A stretch of 21,600 nucleotides of DNA, from assembly GCA_035464675.1 (NCBI GenBank), contig DATHSA010000016.1, forward strand, positions 1 to 21,600, in the 5' to 3' direction. The stretch is from JAUYIV01 sp035464675. Its GTDB lineage: Bacteria; Actinomycetota; Acidimicrobiia; Spongiisociales; UBA11373. Of this stretch, positions 8,317 through 14,364 are shown one piece after another. The translations under genes were made by a program, and so were the position numbers. The notes under the pieces were generated by a model, which worked only from the letters and a program-made list of their open reading frames with translations, did no database searches and was not told the DNA's origin. Position 1 is the first letter of the stretch; the number at the start of each line of letters is the position of its first letter.

Positions 8317-8345
8317 TGCTGTTTGAGTATGGTCGCCTCGAGGGT
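8317..8345. promoter_or_regulatory. Overlapping divergent -10 boxes for birA and pccB
   Basis: The plus-strand TATGGT (8328-8333) points to birA. The minus-strand CATACT (8331-8326) points to pccB, so the two -10 boxes share four base pairs. Seven bases after each box lies a start site near 8341 (birA, leader about 25 nt) and near 8318 (pccB, only a couple of bases before its GTG). Opposed promoters on a shared symmetrical -10 are a known bacterial arrangement. Here they would tie the carboxylase to its biotinylating enzyme. Confidence 0.5.
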
Positions 8346-8365
8346 TCGACTCTCGACCATCCGTC

Positions 8366-9037
8366 ATGGCTACATCCCCCATCGCAGTCCATCTCGGAAC
8401 CACTTCCTCGACGCAGGACGATGCCCGTCGCCTCTTCGAGGGCAGACCGGTCGTGGTCACCGCGGCCCGGCAGACGGCCGGACGAGGCCGCTCCGGGGCG
8501 CGCTGGATCGACGCCGACCGTGCGCTGGCCGTTTCTCTGGCGTTGCGTCCCGCTTGGCCGGAAGCATCGTGGGGCCGCGTCCCGCTCGTAGCCGGCCTCG
8601 CCGCGGCGGACGTCCTCGGGGACCTCGGTCTCAAGTGGCCCAACGATGTCATCCGAGGTGACGACAAGATCGCCGGCATCCTCACAGAGGCCGCCGACGG
8701 GGTGGTCGTGGTGGGGATGGGGGTGAACCTGTGGTGGAGGCGCCCTATCGATGGTGCCGGGTCGCTGTGGGACCAGGATCACGGCATCGAGGAGGCGCGG
8801 ATGCTGGGCGAGGTCTGGGCGATCCGCATGCTGACCCGGATGCAGGCCGAAGCCGACGACTGGGGCCGCGCCGAGTATCAGGAGCGATGTGCCGTCATCG
8901 GCGAGGAGATCACCTGGGAGCCCGACGGTCATGGTGTGGCGGTCGGGATCGACGGCTTCGGGAGGCTGATCGTCGAGGTCGACGACGAGCTCGTGGCGCT
9001 GGATTCCGGCGCGGTGCGGATGGTCAGAAAGGTGTGA
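8366..9037 (+). CDS. birA: Biotin--[acetyl-CoA-carboxylase] ligase (BirA, no DNA-binding domain)
   Basis: BirA activates biotin with ATP and attaches it to the lysine of the biotin carrier domain, here presumably Lys548 of the neighbouring alpha chain. The 223 residues are a class I ligase without the N-terminal helix-turn-helix, so it should not act as a repressor. Seen are the substrate-recognition start LGTTSSTQDDARR, the biotinyl-AMP loop AARQTAGRGRSGARW, LKWPNDV, DDKIAGILTE and GMGVNLWWRR. The C-terminal cap (GEEITWEPDGHGVAVGIDGFG to ALDSGAVRMV) is SH3-like, as in other ligases. The ATG at 8366 starts directly at the ligase core. No Shine-Dalgarno is obvious. The promoter region is shared with pccB on the opposite strand. 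Confidence 0.93.
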   Translation: MATSPIAVHLGTTSSTQDDARRLFEGRPVVVTAARQTAGRGRSGARWIDADRALAVSLALRPAWPEASWGRVPLVAGLAAADVLGDLGLKWPNDVIRGDDKIAGILTEAADGVVVVGMGVNLWWRRPIDGAGSLWDQDHGIEEARMLGEVWAIRMLTRMQAEADDWGRAEYQERCAVIGEEITWEPDGHGVAVGIDGFGRLIVEVDDELVALDSGAVRMVRKV

Positions 9038-9046
9038 CCCTCCGGG

Positions 9047-9081
9047 TACGCTCCTGCCTCATGAGCAGGACGCCGCTTTGA
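9047..9081 (+). promoter_or_regulatory. Promoter with possible six-codon leaderless leader ORF
   Basis: A -10-like TACGCT (9047-9052) lies 8 nt before an ATG at 9061. That ATG opens a six-codon frame, MSRTPL, ending in TGA at 9079-9081. The TGA overlaps the TTG (9078-9080) that begins the hydrolase-like frame. If the transcript starts at the ATG, ribosomes would read the hexapeptide first and re-initiate at the overlap. Without expression data this is only a possibility. Confidence 0.35.
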
Positions 9082-9698
9082 CGGTGCTGGAAGGGGAAGG
9101 CCGGGTACCCATCCTCTACGGGAGCCAGGCGCTTCCCATGCCGCCGTACCCCTCCGTGTACCTGTCGCGTCCCGATCTCGATGGGCGCTATCCACCCGTG
9201 ATGGTGGTCCACGGCGTCGATGGGGTGACCTCCTCGGCGAAGTCGGCGTGCCGCCGTCTCGCACGACACGGGTACGTCGCCGTTGCGGGCGAGATCCGCG
9301 ACTACGACACGGCAGTGGAGGCCCTGGAGAACGATTGGGACGAGTGGGCCACCGATCGTCTCGCCATCCTCGGCACGGGGGAGGGGATGACCGACGCCCA
9401 GGCTCTGGCGGTACGACACGGCGCGGCTGTGATCCTGCTCGGCGGCGTAGAGGCCGTCGATCGGAGTGCCCTGACCCGCGTCGGCGGCCCGATCCTGGCG
9501 CTGCTCGCCGGCGAGTCCGACGAGATCAAGGCACTTCACGAGGCAGCAGGTCGCGGCCAGTGGGTTCGTTACGGCGATGCCGGGCCCGGGTTCCACGACG
9601 AGAACTCGGATGACTTCAAGCCCGCTGCCGCCGAGGATGCCTACGAGCGAATCATCGCCTTCCTCGACAGGCACCTGATGTCGATAGCCGCGGCGTGA
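9078..9698 (+). CDS. Dienelactone hydrolase-like alpha/beta-hydrolase fold protein, probably catalytically altered
   Basis: The 206 residues follow the dienelactone hydrolase plan: VMVVHGVDGVTSSAKSACRRLARHGYVAVAGEIRDYD near the oxyanion strand, a later strand ILALLAGESDEIK, and the family end AAAEDAYERIIAFLDRHL. The family attacks its ester with a Cys in G-x-C-x-G-G, helped by Asp and His (GHGF). Here the elbow reads LGTGEGM, with Gly where the nucleophile belongs, and the His region reads AGPGFHD with Pro in the usual His place. The protein may bind rather than hydrolyse a ligand, or use other residues. The TTG at 9078 is the earliest start in this frame; GTG 9084 is possible. Its stop overlaps the GTG of the broken alkylation-repair gene by four bases. 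Confidence 0.72.
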   Translation: MTVLEGEGRVPILYGSQALPMPPYPSVYLSRPDLDGRYPPVMVVHGVDGVTSSAKSACRRLARHGYVAVAGEIRDYDTAVEALENDWDEWATDRLAILGTGEGMTDAQALAVRHGAAVILLGGVEAVDRSALTRVGGPILALLAGESDEIKALHEAAGRGQWVRYGDAGPGFHDENSDDFKPAAAEDAYERIIAFLDRHLMSIAAA

Positions 9699-10529
9699 CC
9701 AGCGGCGCCGACATCGCCAAGCGGATCGCCGATCGGCTTCGTGCCGTCGGAACCGAGAAGCGTGCCGTGGGCGAGAAGGCCTACCTGAAGCGAGGGCACA
9801 TTGATCGAGTCGCCCCGGGATCAAGTGTCGCCTGGGCGAGACCAGGCGACACTTGATGGAGCCTGCGATCGATCAATGTGCCCTCGTCCGATCTCGAGTT
9901 CTACGGGGTCACCGTTCGGGCAGGCCGGCAGATCGCTCTCGAGGTGTGGCGGGAGTCGGAGGTCGGGGCACGAAGAGCTGGTCGACGCGGTCCAGGCGCT
10001 GTGGGCCACCGGAGTCCACGAATGCCGGATGGCGGCTGTCGAGTTGCTGGTCGAGGAGGTCGGGCTCCCGACGGTCGACGACGTTCCGCTCATCGAGCGA
10101 CTCCTACGCGAGTCGAAGACCTGGGCGCTGGTAGACGGTCTCGCCGCCACGGTCGTCGGCGGGCTCGACGAGAGGGTGGGCATCGGCGAGACTCTGGATA
10201 GATGGGCCTCCGACGACGACTTCTGGCTGCGTCGCTCGGCGCTGTTGGCACATCTGAAGCGGCTGCGTGTCGGTGACGAGCAGGCGACGGCTCGCTTTCT
10301 CCTATTCGCCGATGGGATGCTCGACGAGAGCGAGTTCTTTGTCCGAAAAGCCATCGGCTGGTGCCTGCGTGAGCTGGGCAAGTCTCGGCCCGATCTCGTG
10401 GCGGAATGGCTCGCGCCGCGGACCCATCGTGCCTCGGGTGTGACCATGCGCGAGGCGGTGAAGAGGATCGACCCGGCGGATGCCGATCGGTTGATGAGCG
10501 CCTACCGGGAACGCAGGTCCGCGGGCTGA
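9695..10529 (+). pseudogene. Broken AlkD-type DNA alkylation repair glycosylase
   Basis: AlkD-like proteins are HEAT-repeat glycosylases that remove alkylated purines. Translation from the GTG at 9695 gives MTSGADIAKRIADRL and then EKRAVGEKAYLK. After a 96-bp insertion (9791-9886) the same frame continues SDLEFYGVTV, the expected next residues of the family. The insertion brings an in-frame TGA at 9854. A second lesion follows: after EVWRESEVG the frame changes at the G run 9965-9968, and the rest (HEELVDAVQALWATGVHECRM to the stop at 10527-10529) is one frame over, as one extra base would cause. The C-terminal part keeps SKTWALVDGL, DDDFWLRRSALL and KAIGWCLRELGK, so decay is recent. The start overlaps the stop of the hydrolase-like gene (GTGA), which implies former translational coupling. 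Confidence 0.85.
9791..9886. mobile_element. 96-bp nested palindromic element inserted in the alkD-like gene
   Basis: The ends are an 18-bp perfect inverted repeat: CGAGGGCACATTGATCGA at 9791-9808 and its complement at 9869-9886. Inside is a second perfect hairpin with 16-bp arms (9820-9835 and 9842-9857) around the loop GCGAGA. Outer and inner arms resemble each other (AGGGCACATTGATC versus AGGCGACACTTGAT), so the element can be read as two imperfect hairpins of about 42 bp in inverted orientation. Removing exactly these 96 bases restores the host frame and the residues KSDLEF. No target duplication is visible and no protein is encoded. It resembles a MITE or a paired REP (BIME) rather than a full transposon. 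Confidence 0.85.
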
Positions 10530-10548
10530 GCGTCTGAGGGTGACCGGG

Positions 10549-10573
10549 TAGCGTTGCCCGGCTGCTAGAAAGG
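10549..10573 (+). promoter_or_regulatory. Probable promoter and ribosome site of the LCP gene
   Basis: A -10-like TAGCGT (10549-10554) follows the pseudogene stop. The purine-rich AGAAAGG (about 10567-10573) lies 10 nt before the ATG at 10584. This suggests the envelope gene run has its own promoter and a conventional leader. No good -35 is seen. Confidence 0.4.
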
Positions 10574-10583
10574 CCCCCGCCAG

Positions 10584-11897
10584 ATGTCTCAGCCCACCCC
10601 GCCGCCGCTCCCACCCCGCGAGCGCGCCCCCGCAGCACCCCCTCCGCCCCGAACCTGGGTGAAGAAGGCCCTCGTCACGTTCCTCGTCGTGGCCAACCTC
10701 GTCGTGTTCGGCGTGCTGGGCGCCGTGTGGCTGGCGGCCCGCAAGGTGTCGGGGGCGGTGGGCACCATCCCTGCGTCCGAACTCACCCTCGTGGACCGGC
10801 CCGTCAGCCTGTCGGAGCCGCGCGTGTTTCTCCTCATCGGATCCGACAGTCGCGAGAACCTCGAGGATCTCACGAACTTCGGTCCCGCAGGGGGTCAGCG
10901 GGCCGACGTCATCATGCTGGTGAAGGTCGACCCGCGCGGTGATCAGATCCAGATGCTTTCGCTCCCACGGGATCTCAAGATCTCGTACAACGGTCGCACC
11001 ACGAAGATCAACGCGACCTTCAACGACGGGCCTTCGGCGATCGTGCAGGCAGTGAGGGACTTCACCGGTTCGCCCGTCCATCACTATCTGCAGGTGGAAT
11101 TCTCAGGTTTCGCCGGCATCGTCGACGCCATAGGCGGGATCGAGATGACTTTCCCCAATCCGGCGCGAGACCTCAACTCCGGCTTCGAGGTCGATGCCGG
11201 GCGGCAGGTGCTCGACGGTCGCCGGGCACTCGCCTATGCCCGGAGCCGGCACTACCAGGAGTTCCGCAACGGCTCCTGGGTCTCGGTGCAGGGCAACGAC
11301 ATCAACCGCACGCGACGCCAGCAAGACGTGCTCATGGCGATCCTCACTCAGGTGGACCGCCCCACATCGATAGGTGGTTTCAATCAGCTCCTCGACGCCC
11401 TGGGCGGCTTCGTCGTCACGGATGAGGGGTTCGACGAGGAGGAGATCCTGCAACTCGCCTGGGAGATGCGCAGCGTCGGGTCGGAGGATCTCGACGCCCT
11501 CACCCTCCCGGTCCGGATCTCGAATGAGAACGGGACCTCCTACGTGGTCCCGGTGGAACCCGACGCCGGCGCGGCCATCACGGCCTTCCTCGCCGGCCAG
11601 CGCATGAGCCCGGACGTCGGCCTCACCGCGGCGATCCAGATCCAGAACGGCAACGGGCGCACGGGAGCCGCGGGCGAGGTCGGCTCGGGCCTCACCGCAG
11701 CAGGATTCAATGTCGTCGGCACCGCCGACTCCGCCCGCGCCGACTACGGGATCACCCAGGTGATCGCCCGCCCGAACCTGCTGCACATCGCCGAACAGAT
11801 CGTCGAGCATCTCGGCTATGGCGAAGCGGTGGTTGGCGGAACACCGGAAGGCGTGGACATCGTGGTTATCGTCGGCCTCGATGCTCCCCCCTCCTGA
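10584..11897 (+). CDS. LCP (LytR-CpsA-Psr) family cell-wall glycopolymer transferase with LytR_C domain
   Basis: LCP enzymes move polyprenyl-phosphate-linked glycopolymers onto peptidoglycan; in mycobacteria the homologue Lcp1 attaches arabinogalactan. The 437 residues begin with a proline-rich cytoplasmic tail (SQPTPPPLPPRERAPAAPPPP), then one membrane segment (about 28-52). The LCP domain shows LLIGSDSRENL, the QRADVIMLVKVD strand, LSLPRDLKI, TKINATFNDGP, GIVDAIGGIE, LDGRRALAYARSRH and NDINRTRRQQDV, with the Asp and Arg residues of the pyrophosphate site. A LytR_C domain occupies about 348-437 (IQIQNGNGRTGAAGEV to VDIVVIVGLD). It is the first gene of a same-strand run with a nucleotidyltransferase and an epimerase, which could build the sugar donor for the same polymer. 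Confidence 0.93.
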   Translation: MSQPTPPPLPPRERAPAAPPPPRTWVKKALVTFLVVANLVVFGVLGAVWLAARKVSGAVGTIPASELTLVDRPVSLSEPRVFLLIGSDSRENLEDLTNFGPAGGQRADVIMLVKVDPRGDQIQMLSLPRDLKISYNGRTTKINATFNDGPSAIVQAVRDFTGSPVHHYLQVEFSGFAGIVDAIGGIEMTFPNPARDLNSGFEVDAGRQVLDGRRALAYARSRHYQEFRNGSWVSVQGNDINRTRRQQDVLMAILTQVDRPTSIGGFNQLLDALGGFVVTDEGFDEEEILQLAWEMRSVGSEDLDALTLPVRISNENGTSYVVPVEPDAGAAITAFLAGQRMSPDVGLTAAIQIQNGNGRTGAAGEVGSGLTAAGFNVVGTADSARADYGITQVIARPNLLHIAEQIVEHLGYGEAVVGGTPEGVDIVVIVGLDAPPS

Positions 11898-11906
11898 CCG
11901 ACTGCG

Positions 11907-12929
11907 GTGAATCCGACTCAGGCCGTCCTTCTCGTGGGCGGACGCGGCACGCGCATGTGGCCGCTGACCGCCGAGGTGCCCAAGGGCCTGTTGCCGCTCG
12001 CCGGAAGGCCGTTCGTCGACTATCAGATCTCGCGTCTGGCCGATGCCGGTGTCGAGGAGGTCGTTCTCGCGGTCGACACGGAGCATCTCGCCGCCTGGGA
12101 GGAGTACGCGTCAGGCGTCACCGGCGTGGAGGTGAGGCTGTCGATCGAACGGGAGCGTCTCGACACCGGGGGCCCGGTTCGAGCCCTCCTCGACGACCTC
12201 CACGACCGCTTCTTCGTTCTCAACGGCGATGTGGTCGTTCGGACCGACCTCGCACGGCTCGCTGCCGCCGCGCCGGATGAGGCCGCCGCGACCCTGGCGC
12301 TCGTGGAGGTGGAGGACACCAGTGCGTACGGAGTGGTCGTGACCGACGAGGCCGGGATGGTCGAGCGGTTCGTCGAGAAGCCGGATCCCAGGGACGCACC
12401 GGCGAAGACCGTCAACGCCGGCATCTACCTGATGCGACCGGAGGCTGTCGCCCGATACGGCCCGGGACCGCTCTCGTTCGAGCGGGTCGTCTTCCCCGAC
12501 CTGGTCGAGGACGGAAAGCTTGCCGGCGTGGTCGTCGACGCCGCCTGGATCGACATCGGGATCCCCCCGCTCTACCTCGACACCCACCGTGAGATCCTGA
12601 TCGAGCAGGGGACGCCCCATGTCGCCCCGCAGGGAGTCGATCGTCACGGCGATTGGGTATGGGTCGCCGGGGATGCTGAAGTTGCCCCGGGGGCGCGAGT
12701 GGCCGAGTCGGTCGTTCTGGCGGGGGCCGTCGTCGAAGAGGGCGCAGTGGTCGAGAGGGCGATCCTGGGGTGGGGATCCCGCGTGGGTGTCGGGGCGATC
12801 GTCACCGGAGACACGCTGGTCGGCCCCCGGGCCCAGATCGGTGAGGGATGCGAGCTGGATCACGGGATGCGAATCGCCGCGGACGCGGTCCTCGCGGAGC
12901 GCGCCGTGACCTTCCGGCCGCCGGACTAG
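11907..12929 (+). CDS. Sugar-1-phosphate nucleotidyltransferase (ManC/RmlA-like, GDP-mannose pyrophosphorylase type)
   Basis: The enzyme makes an NDP-sugar from a sugar-1-phosphate and an NTP. The N-terminal Rossmann-like domain (1-235) has the signature LVGGRGTRMWPLTAEVPKGLLPLAG, the metal-binding FVLNGDVVVRTD, YGVVVTDEAGMVERFVEKPD, VNAGIYL and WIDIGIPPLYLDTHRE. The C-terminal part (about 245-335) is a left-handed beta-helix with hexapeptide repeats (APGARVAESVVLAGAVVEEG). This two-domain form is like the actinobacterial mannose-1-phosphate guanylyltransferase encoded near fbiB in mycobacteria, but base and sugar cannot be fixed from sequence. The GTG at 11907 lies 9 bp after the LCP stop and is the only start that keeps the nucleotide loop whole. 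The epimerase follows after 12 bp. Confidence 0.88.
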   Translation: MNPTQAVLLVGGRGTRMWPLTAEVPKGLLPLAGRPFVDYQISRLADAGVEEVVLAVDTEHLAAWEEYASGVTGVEVRLSIERERLDTGGPVRALLDDLHDRFFVLNGDVVVRTDLARLAAAAPDEAAATLALVEVEDTSAYGVVVTDEAGMVERFVEKPDPRDAPAKTVNAGIYLMRPEAVARYGPGPLSFERVVFPDLVEDGKLAGVVVDAAWIDIGIPPLYLDTHREILIEQGTPHVAPQGVDRHGDWVWVAGDAEVAPGARVAESVVLAGAVVEEGAVVERAILGWGSRVGVGAIVTGDTLVGPRAQIGEGCELDHGMRIAADAVLAERAVTFRPPD

Positions 12930-12941
12930 GAGAAGACAGGG

Positions 12942-13886
12942 ATGACCACGAAGGGGATCGTCACGGGCGGCGCCGGATTCATCGGGAGTCATCTCGTCGA
13001 GCTGCTCGTGGACCGGGAGTGGGAGGTGCTGGTCATCGACGACCTCTCGTCGGGCAGCATCGACAACCTCGCCGCCGCCCGGCGCAGGGGGATCGCCAAC
13101 ATCCATGTGACGGGGGTGACGGATCCCGAGCTGGCCGACGTCGTGGCTCGCTTCTCGCCGGAGGTGATCTTCCACCTCGCCGCGCAGTCGAAGGTGCGCC
13201 CATCGGTGGAGGATCCGATGCACGATGCCCGGGTGAACGTGGTCGGCACCCTCAACGTACTGGAGGCCGCACGCAGAGCCGGCGTGCGCAAGGTCTGCTT
13301 CGCATCGTCGGGTGGGGCGATCTATGGCGGTGACGTCAAGCTTCCCGCCAAGGAGTCGGCGGCCAAGGCACCCCAATCGCCCTACGGGATCTCGAAGAAG
13401 ATCGTGGAGGACTACTTCCACTGGTACTCACAGGTCCACGGCGTCGCCTACACCCTGCTGGCGTTGGCGAACGTCTACGGGCCGCGGCAGGACCCGGGCC
13501 TGGAGGGCGGGGTGACCGCCATCTTCTCGCTGGCGATGCTCGAGGGGCGACGGCCGAAGATCTTCGGGGACGGGACCCAGACCCGGGACTTCGTCTACGT
13601 CGAGGACGTCTGCGACGCCTTCCTCAGGGCCGCCGACAGGGGCGACGGTCACCTCCTCAACATCGGCAGCGGCATCGAGACCTCGGTGAACGACCTGTAC
13701 GGGTTGGTCGCCGACGTCACCGATTACCCGACGAAGCCCGACTACGCCCCGGCCAAGCCGGGAGACGTATACCGGTCTGTGGTCGACCCGTCCCGGGCCA
13801 AGAAGGAGCTCGGCTGGGAACCATGGACCTCGTTGCGTGAGGGACTGGAGAAGACGGTGGAGTGGTACCGGGGGCGGGCGGGGTGA
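12942..13886 (+). CDS. NAD-dependent sugar-nucleotide epimerase/dehydratase (extended SDR, UDP-glucose 4-epimerase-like)
   Basis: The 314 residues are a typical extended short-chain dehydrogenase acting on an NDP-sugar. The NAD-binding loop GGAGFIGSHLVE is at 9-20, the adenosine Asp in VIDDLSSGSIDNL, then HLAAQSKVRPSVEDP. FASSGGAIYGG supplies the catalytic Ser, YGISKK the Tyr-xxx-Lys pair. ANVYGPRQDPGLEGGV, IFGDGTQTRDFVYVEDV and LNIGSGIETSV are the sugar-nucleotide and C-terminal motifs. It most resembles GalE-type 4-epimerases, though UDP-glucuronate enzymes and dehydratases share these motifs. An AGGAG Shine-Dalgarno overlaps the previous stop codon, 8 nt before the ATG, so the two genes are surely in one transcript. 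Its product probably feeds wall or capsule glycan synthesis. Confidence 0.9.
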   Translation: MTTKGIVTGGAGFIGSHLVELLVDREWEVLVIDDLSSGSIDNLAAARRRGIANIHVTGVTDPELADVVARFSPEVIFHLAAQSKVRPSVEDPMHDARVNVVGTLNVLEAARRAGVRKVCFASSGGAIYGGDVKLPAKESAAKAPQSPYGISKKIVEDYFHWYSQVHGVAYTLLALANVYGPRQDPGLEGGVTAIFSLAMLEGRRPKIFGDGTQTRDFVYVEDVCDAFLRAADRGDGHLLNIGSGIETSVNDLYGLVADVTDYPTKPDYAPAKPGDVYRSVVDPSRAKKELGWEPWTSLREGLEKTVEWYRGRAG

Positions 13887-13892
13887 GGAGTC

Positions 13893-13920
13893 GTTGCCCG
13901 TCGCCCGCTTCCCGTTGTCC
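13893..13920. repeat. Degenerate 7-bp tandem repeat after the epimerase gene
   Basis: Four consecutive heptamers, GTTGCCC, GTCGCCC, GCTTCCC and GTTGTCC, fill most of the 40-bp gap between the epimerase stop and the preferred start of the small membrane protein. It is the same unit as in the other gaps. This is the reason the in-frame TTG at 13894 is not taken as the start of that protein. Confidence 0.75.
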
Positions 13921-13926
13921 GGGCGG

Positions 13927-14202
13927 GTGGTCAGGTTGATCTGGGTCTGGGCGGTGATTGCGGTCGTGGGCCTCTATGGCCTGCACCGGCTGGCCTTGTG
14001 GGCCGAGTCGCGCGGCTGGATCTACTACCGGACGAAGCGGATGCCCTCGGGGGCTGCGGGCAGAGCGTTCATGGAACTCTCGGCGATCGTCGAGCCCGAG
14101 ATCGAGCACGTCATCGAGGAGATCGACTCCGAGCGGGTCCGCGGCGAGCAGGGCGAGTCGGGCGAGGGAGAGCACGGGCCACGGGCCACGGGCGACGGGT
14201 GA
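13927..14202 (+). CDS. Small single-pass membrane protein of unknown function
   Basis: From the GTG at 13927 this is 91 residues. One membrane segment (LIWVWAVIAVVGLYGLHRLALWA, about 4-26) leads into YYRTKRMPSGAAGRAFMELSAIVEPEIEHVIEEIDSER, which looks conserved and would be cytoplasmic or wall-facing. The tail GEQGESGEGEHGPRATGDG is low complexity, and its last third is encoded by the heptamer array at 14173-14205. The true end may therefore once have been nearer residue 75. I do not recognise a named family; similar short proteins occur beside wall genes in actinobacteria (impression only). It follows the epimerase on the same strand and is probably co-transcribed. TTG 13894 is an alternative start inside repeat DNA. 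Confidence 0.65.
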   Translation: MVRLIWVWAVIAVVGLYGLHRLALWAESRGWIYYRTKRMPSGAAGRAFMELSAIVEPEIEHVIEEIDSERVRGEQGESGEGEHGPRATGDG

Positions 14203-14205
14203 CGG
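14173..14205. repeat. 7-bp tandem repeat overlapping the 3' end of the small membrane protein gene
   Basis: CACGGGC occurs three times, followed by GACGGGT and GACGG. The array supplies the last codons and the stop TGA (14200-14202) of the upstream frame. It is the complement-orientation form of the GTCGCCC family. Confidence 0.85.
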
Positions 14206-14225
14206 TTGCCAGGCAAGAGCCGGCC

Positions 14226-14273
14226 TCAGTCCGCCTCTAGATCGTCCAACGACCGCGGAAAGTCCCTGCTCAT
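14226..14273 (-). pseudogene. Possible remnant of an Fpg-family C-terminus
   Basis: Read on the minus strand, this short frame gives MSRDFPRSLDDLEAD and then a stop. The intact glycosylase just upstream ends KEDFPRSLEELE. Eight of ten residues match from DFPRSL onward, while the codons differ at most third positions (for example AGA versus CGG, CTC versus TTG). That pattern is expected of a diverged coding copy rather than a fresh DNA duplication. The rest of the supposed paralogue is absent; hairpin DNA lies between. Confidence 0.4.
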
Positions 14274-14277
14274 GCCC

Positions 14278-14353
14278 GGCCCGACTTCGCCGCCTGCGGC
14301 GGCGAACAGACGCCGGTCGGGCCTCCTCCGCCAGGTGGGGCCCCAACCCCACC
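14278..14353. terminator. Nested hairpins between convergent genes
   Basis: GGCCCGAC (14278-14285) pairs with GTCGGGCC (14316-14323). It encloses a 9-bp stem, TTCGCCGCC (14286-14294) with GGCGGCGAA (14298-14306), around a three-base loop. A further stem, GGTGGGG (14334-14340) with CCCCACC (14347-14353), follows. They lie between the ends of the small membrane protein and fpg, so they could stop transcription from both sides. No T-run follows, so an intrinsic terminator of the usual type is not shown. Confidence 0.5.
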
Positions 14354-14364
14354 GGCTGCCGTTC

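Noticed and set aside
8317..8685. Upstream extension of the carboxyltransferase to position 8685
   Set aside because: The extra 123 residues are antisense to birA and are not found in the family; GTG 8316 gives the standard N-terminus.
9695..10529. UGA recoding (selenocysteine or readthrough) of the alkD-like gene
   Set aside because: The TGA lies in an inserted palindrome not found in the family, and the gene also has a separate frameshift; a pseudogene explains both.
9801..10529. Intact 242-codon frame starting inside the palindromic element
   Set aside because: Its first 50 residues translate element DNA and out-of-frame alkD sequence with no family similarity; only the C-terminal part is real alkD sequence.
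11907..12929. CofC/FbiD guanylyltransferase of the F420 pathway
   Set aside because: The GGRGTR-PKGLLPL motif and the C-terminal beta-helix match sugar-phosphate nucleotidyltransferases; CofC is much shorter and lacks the helix.
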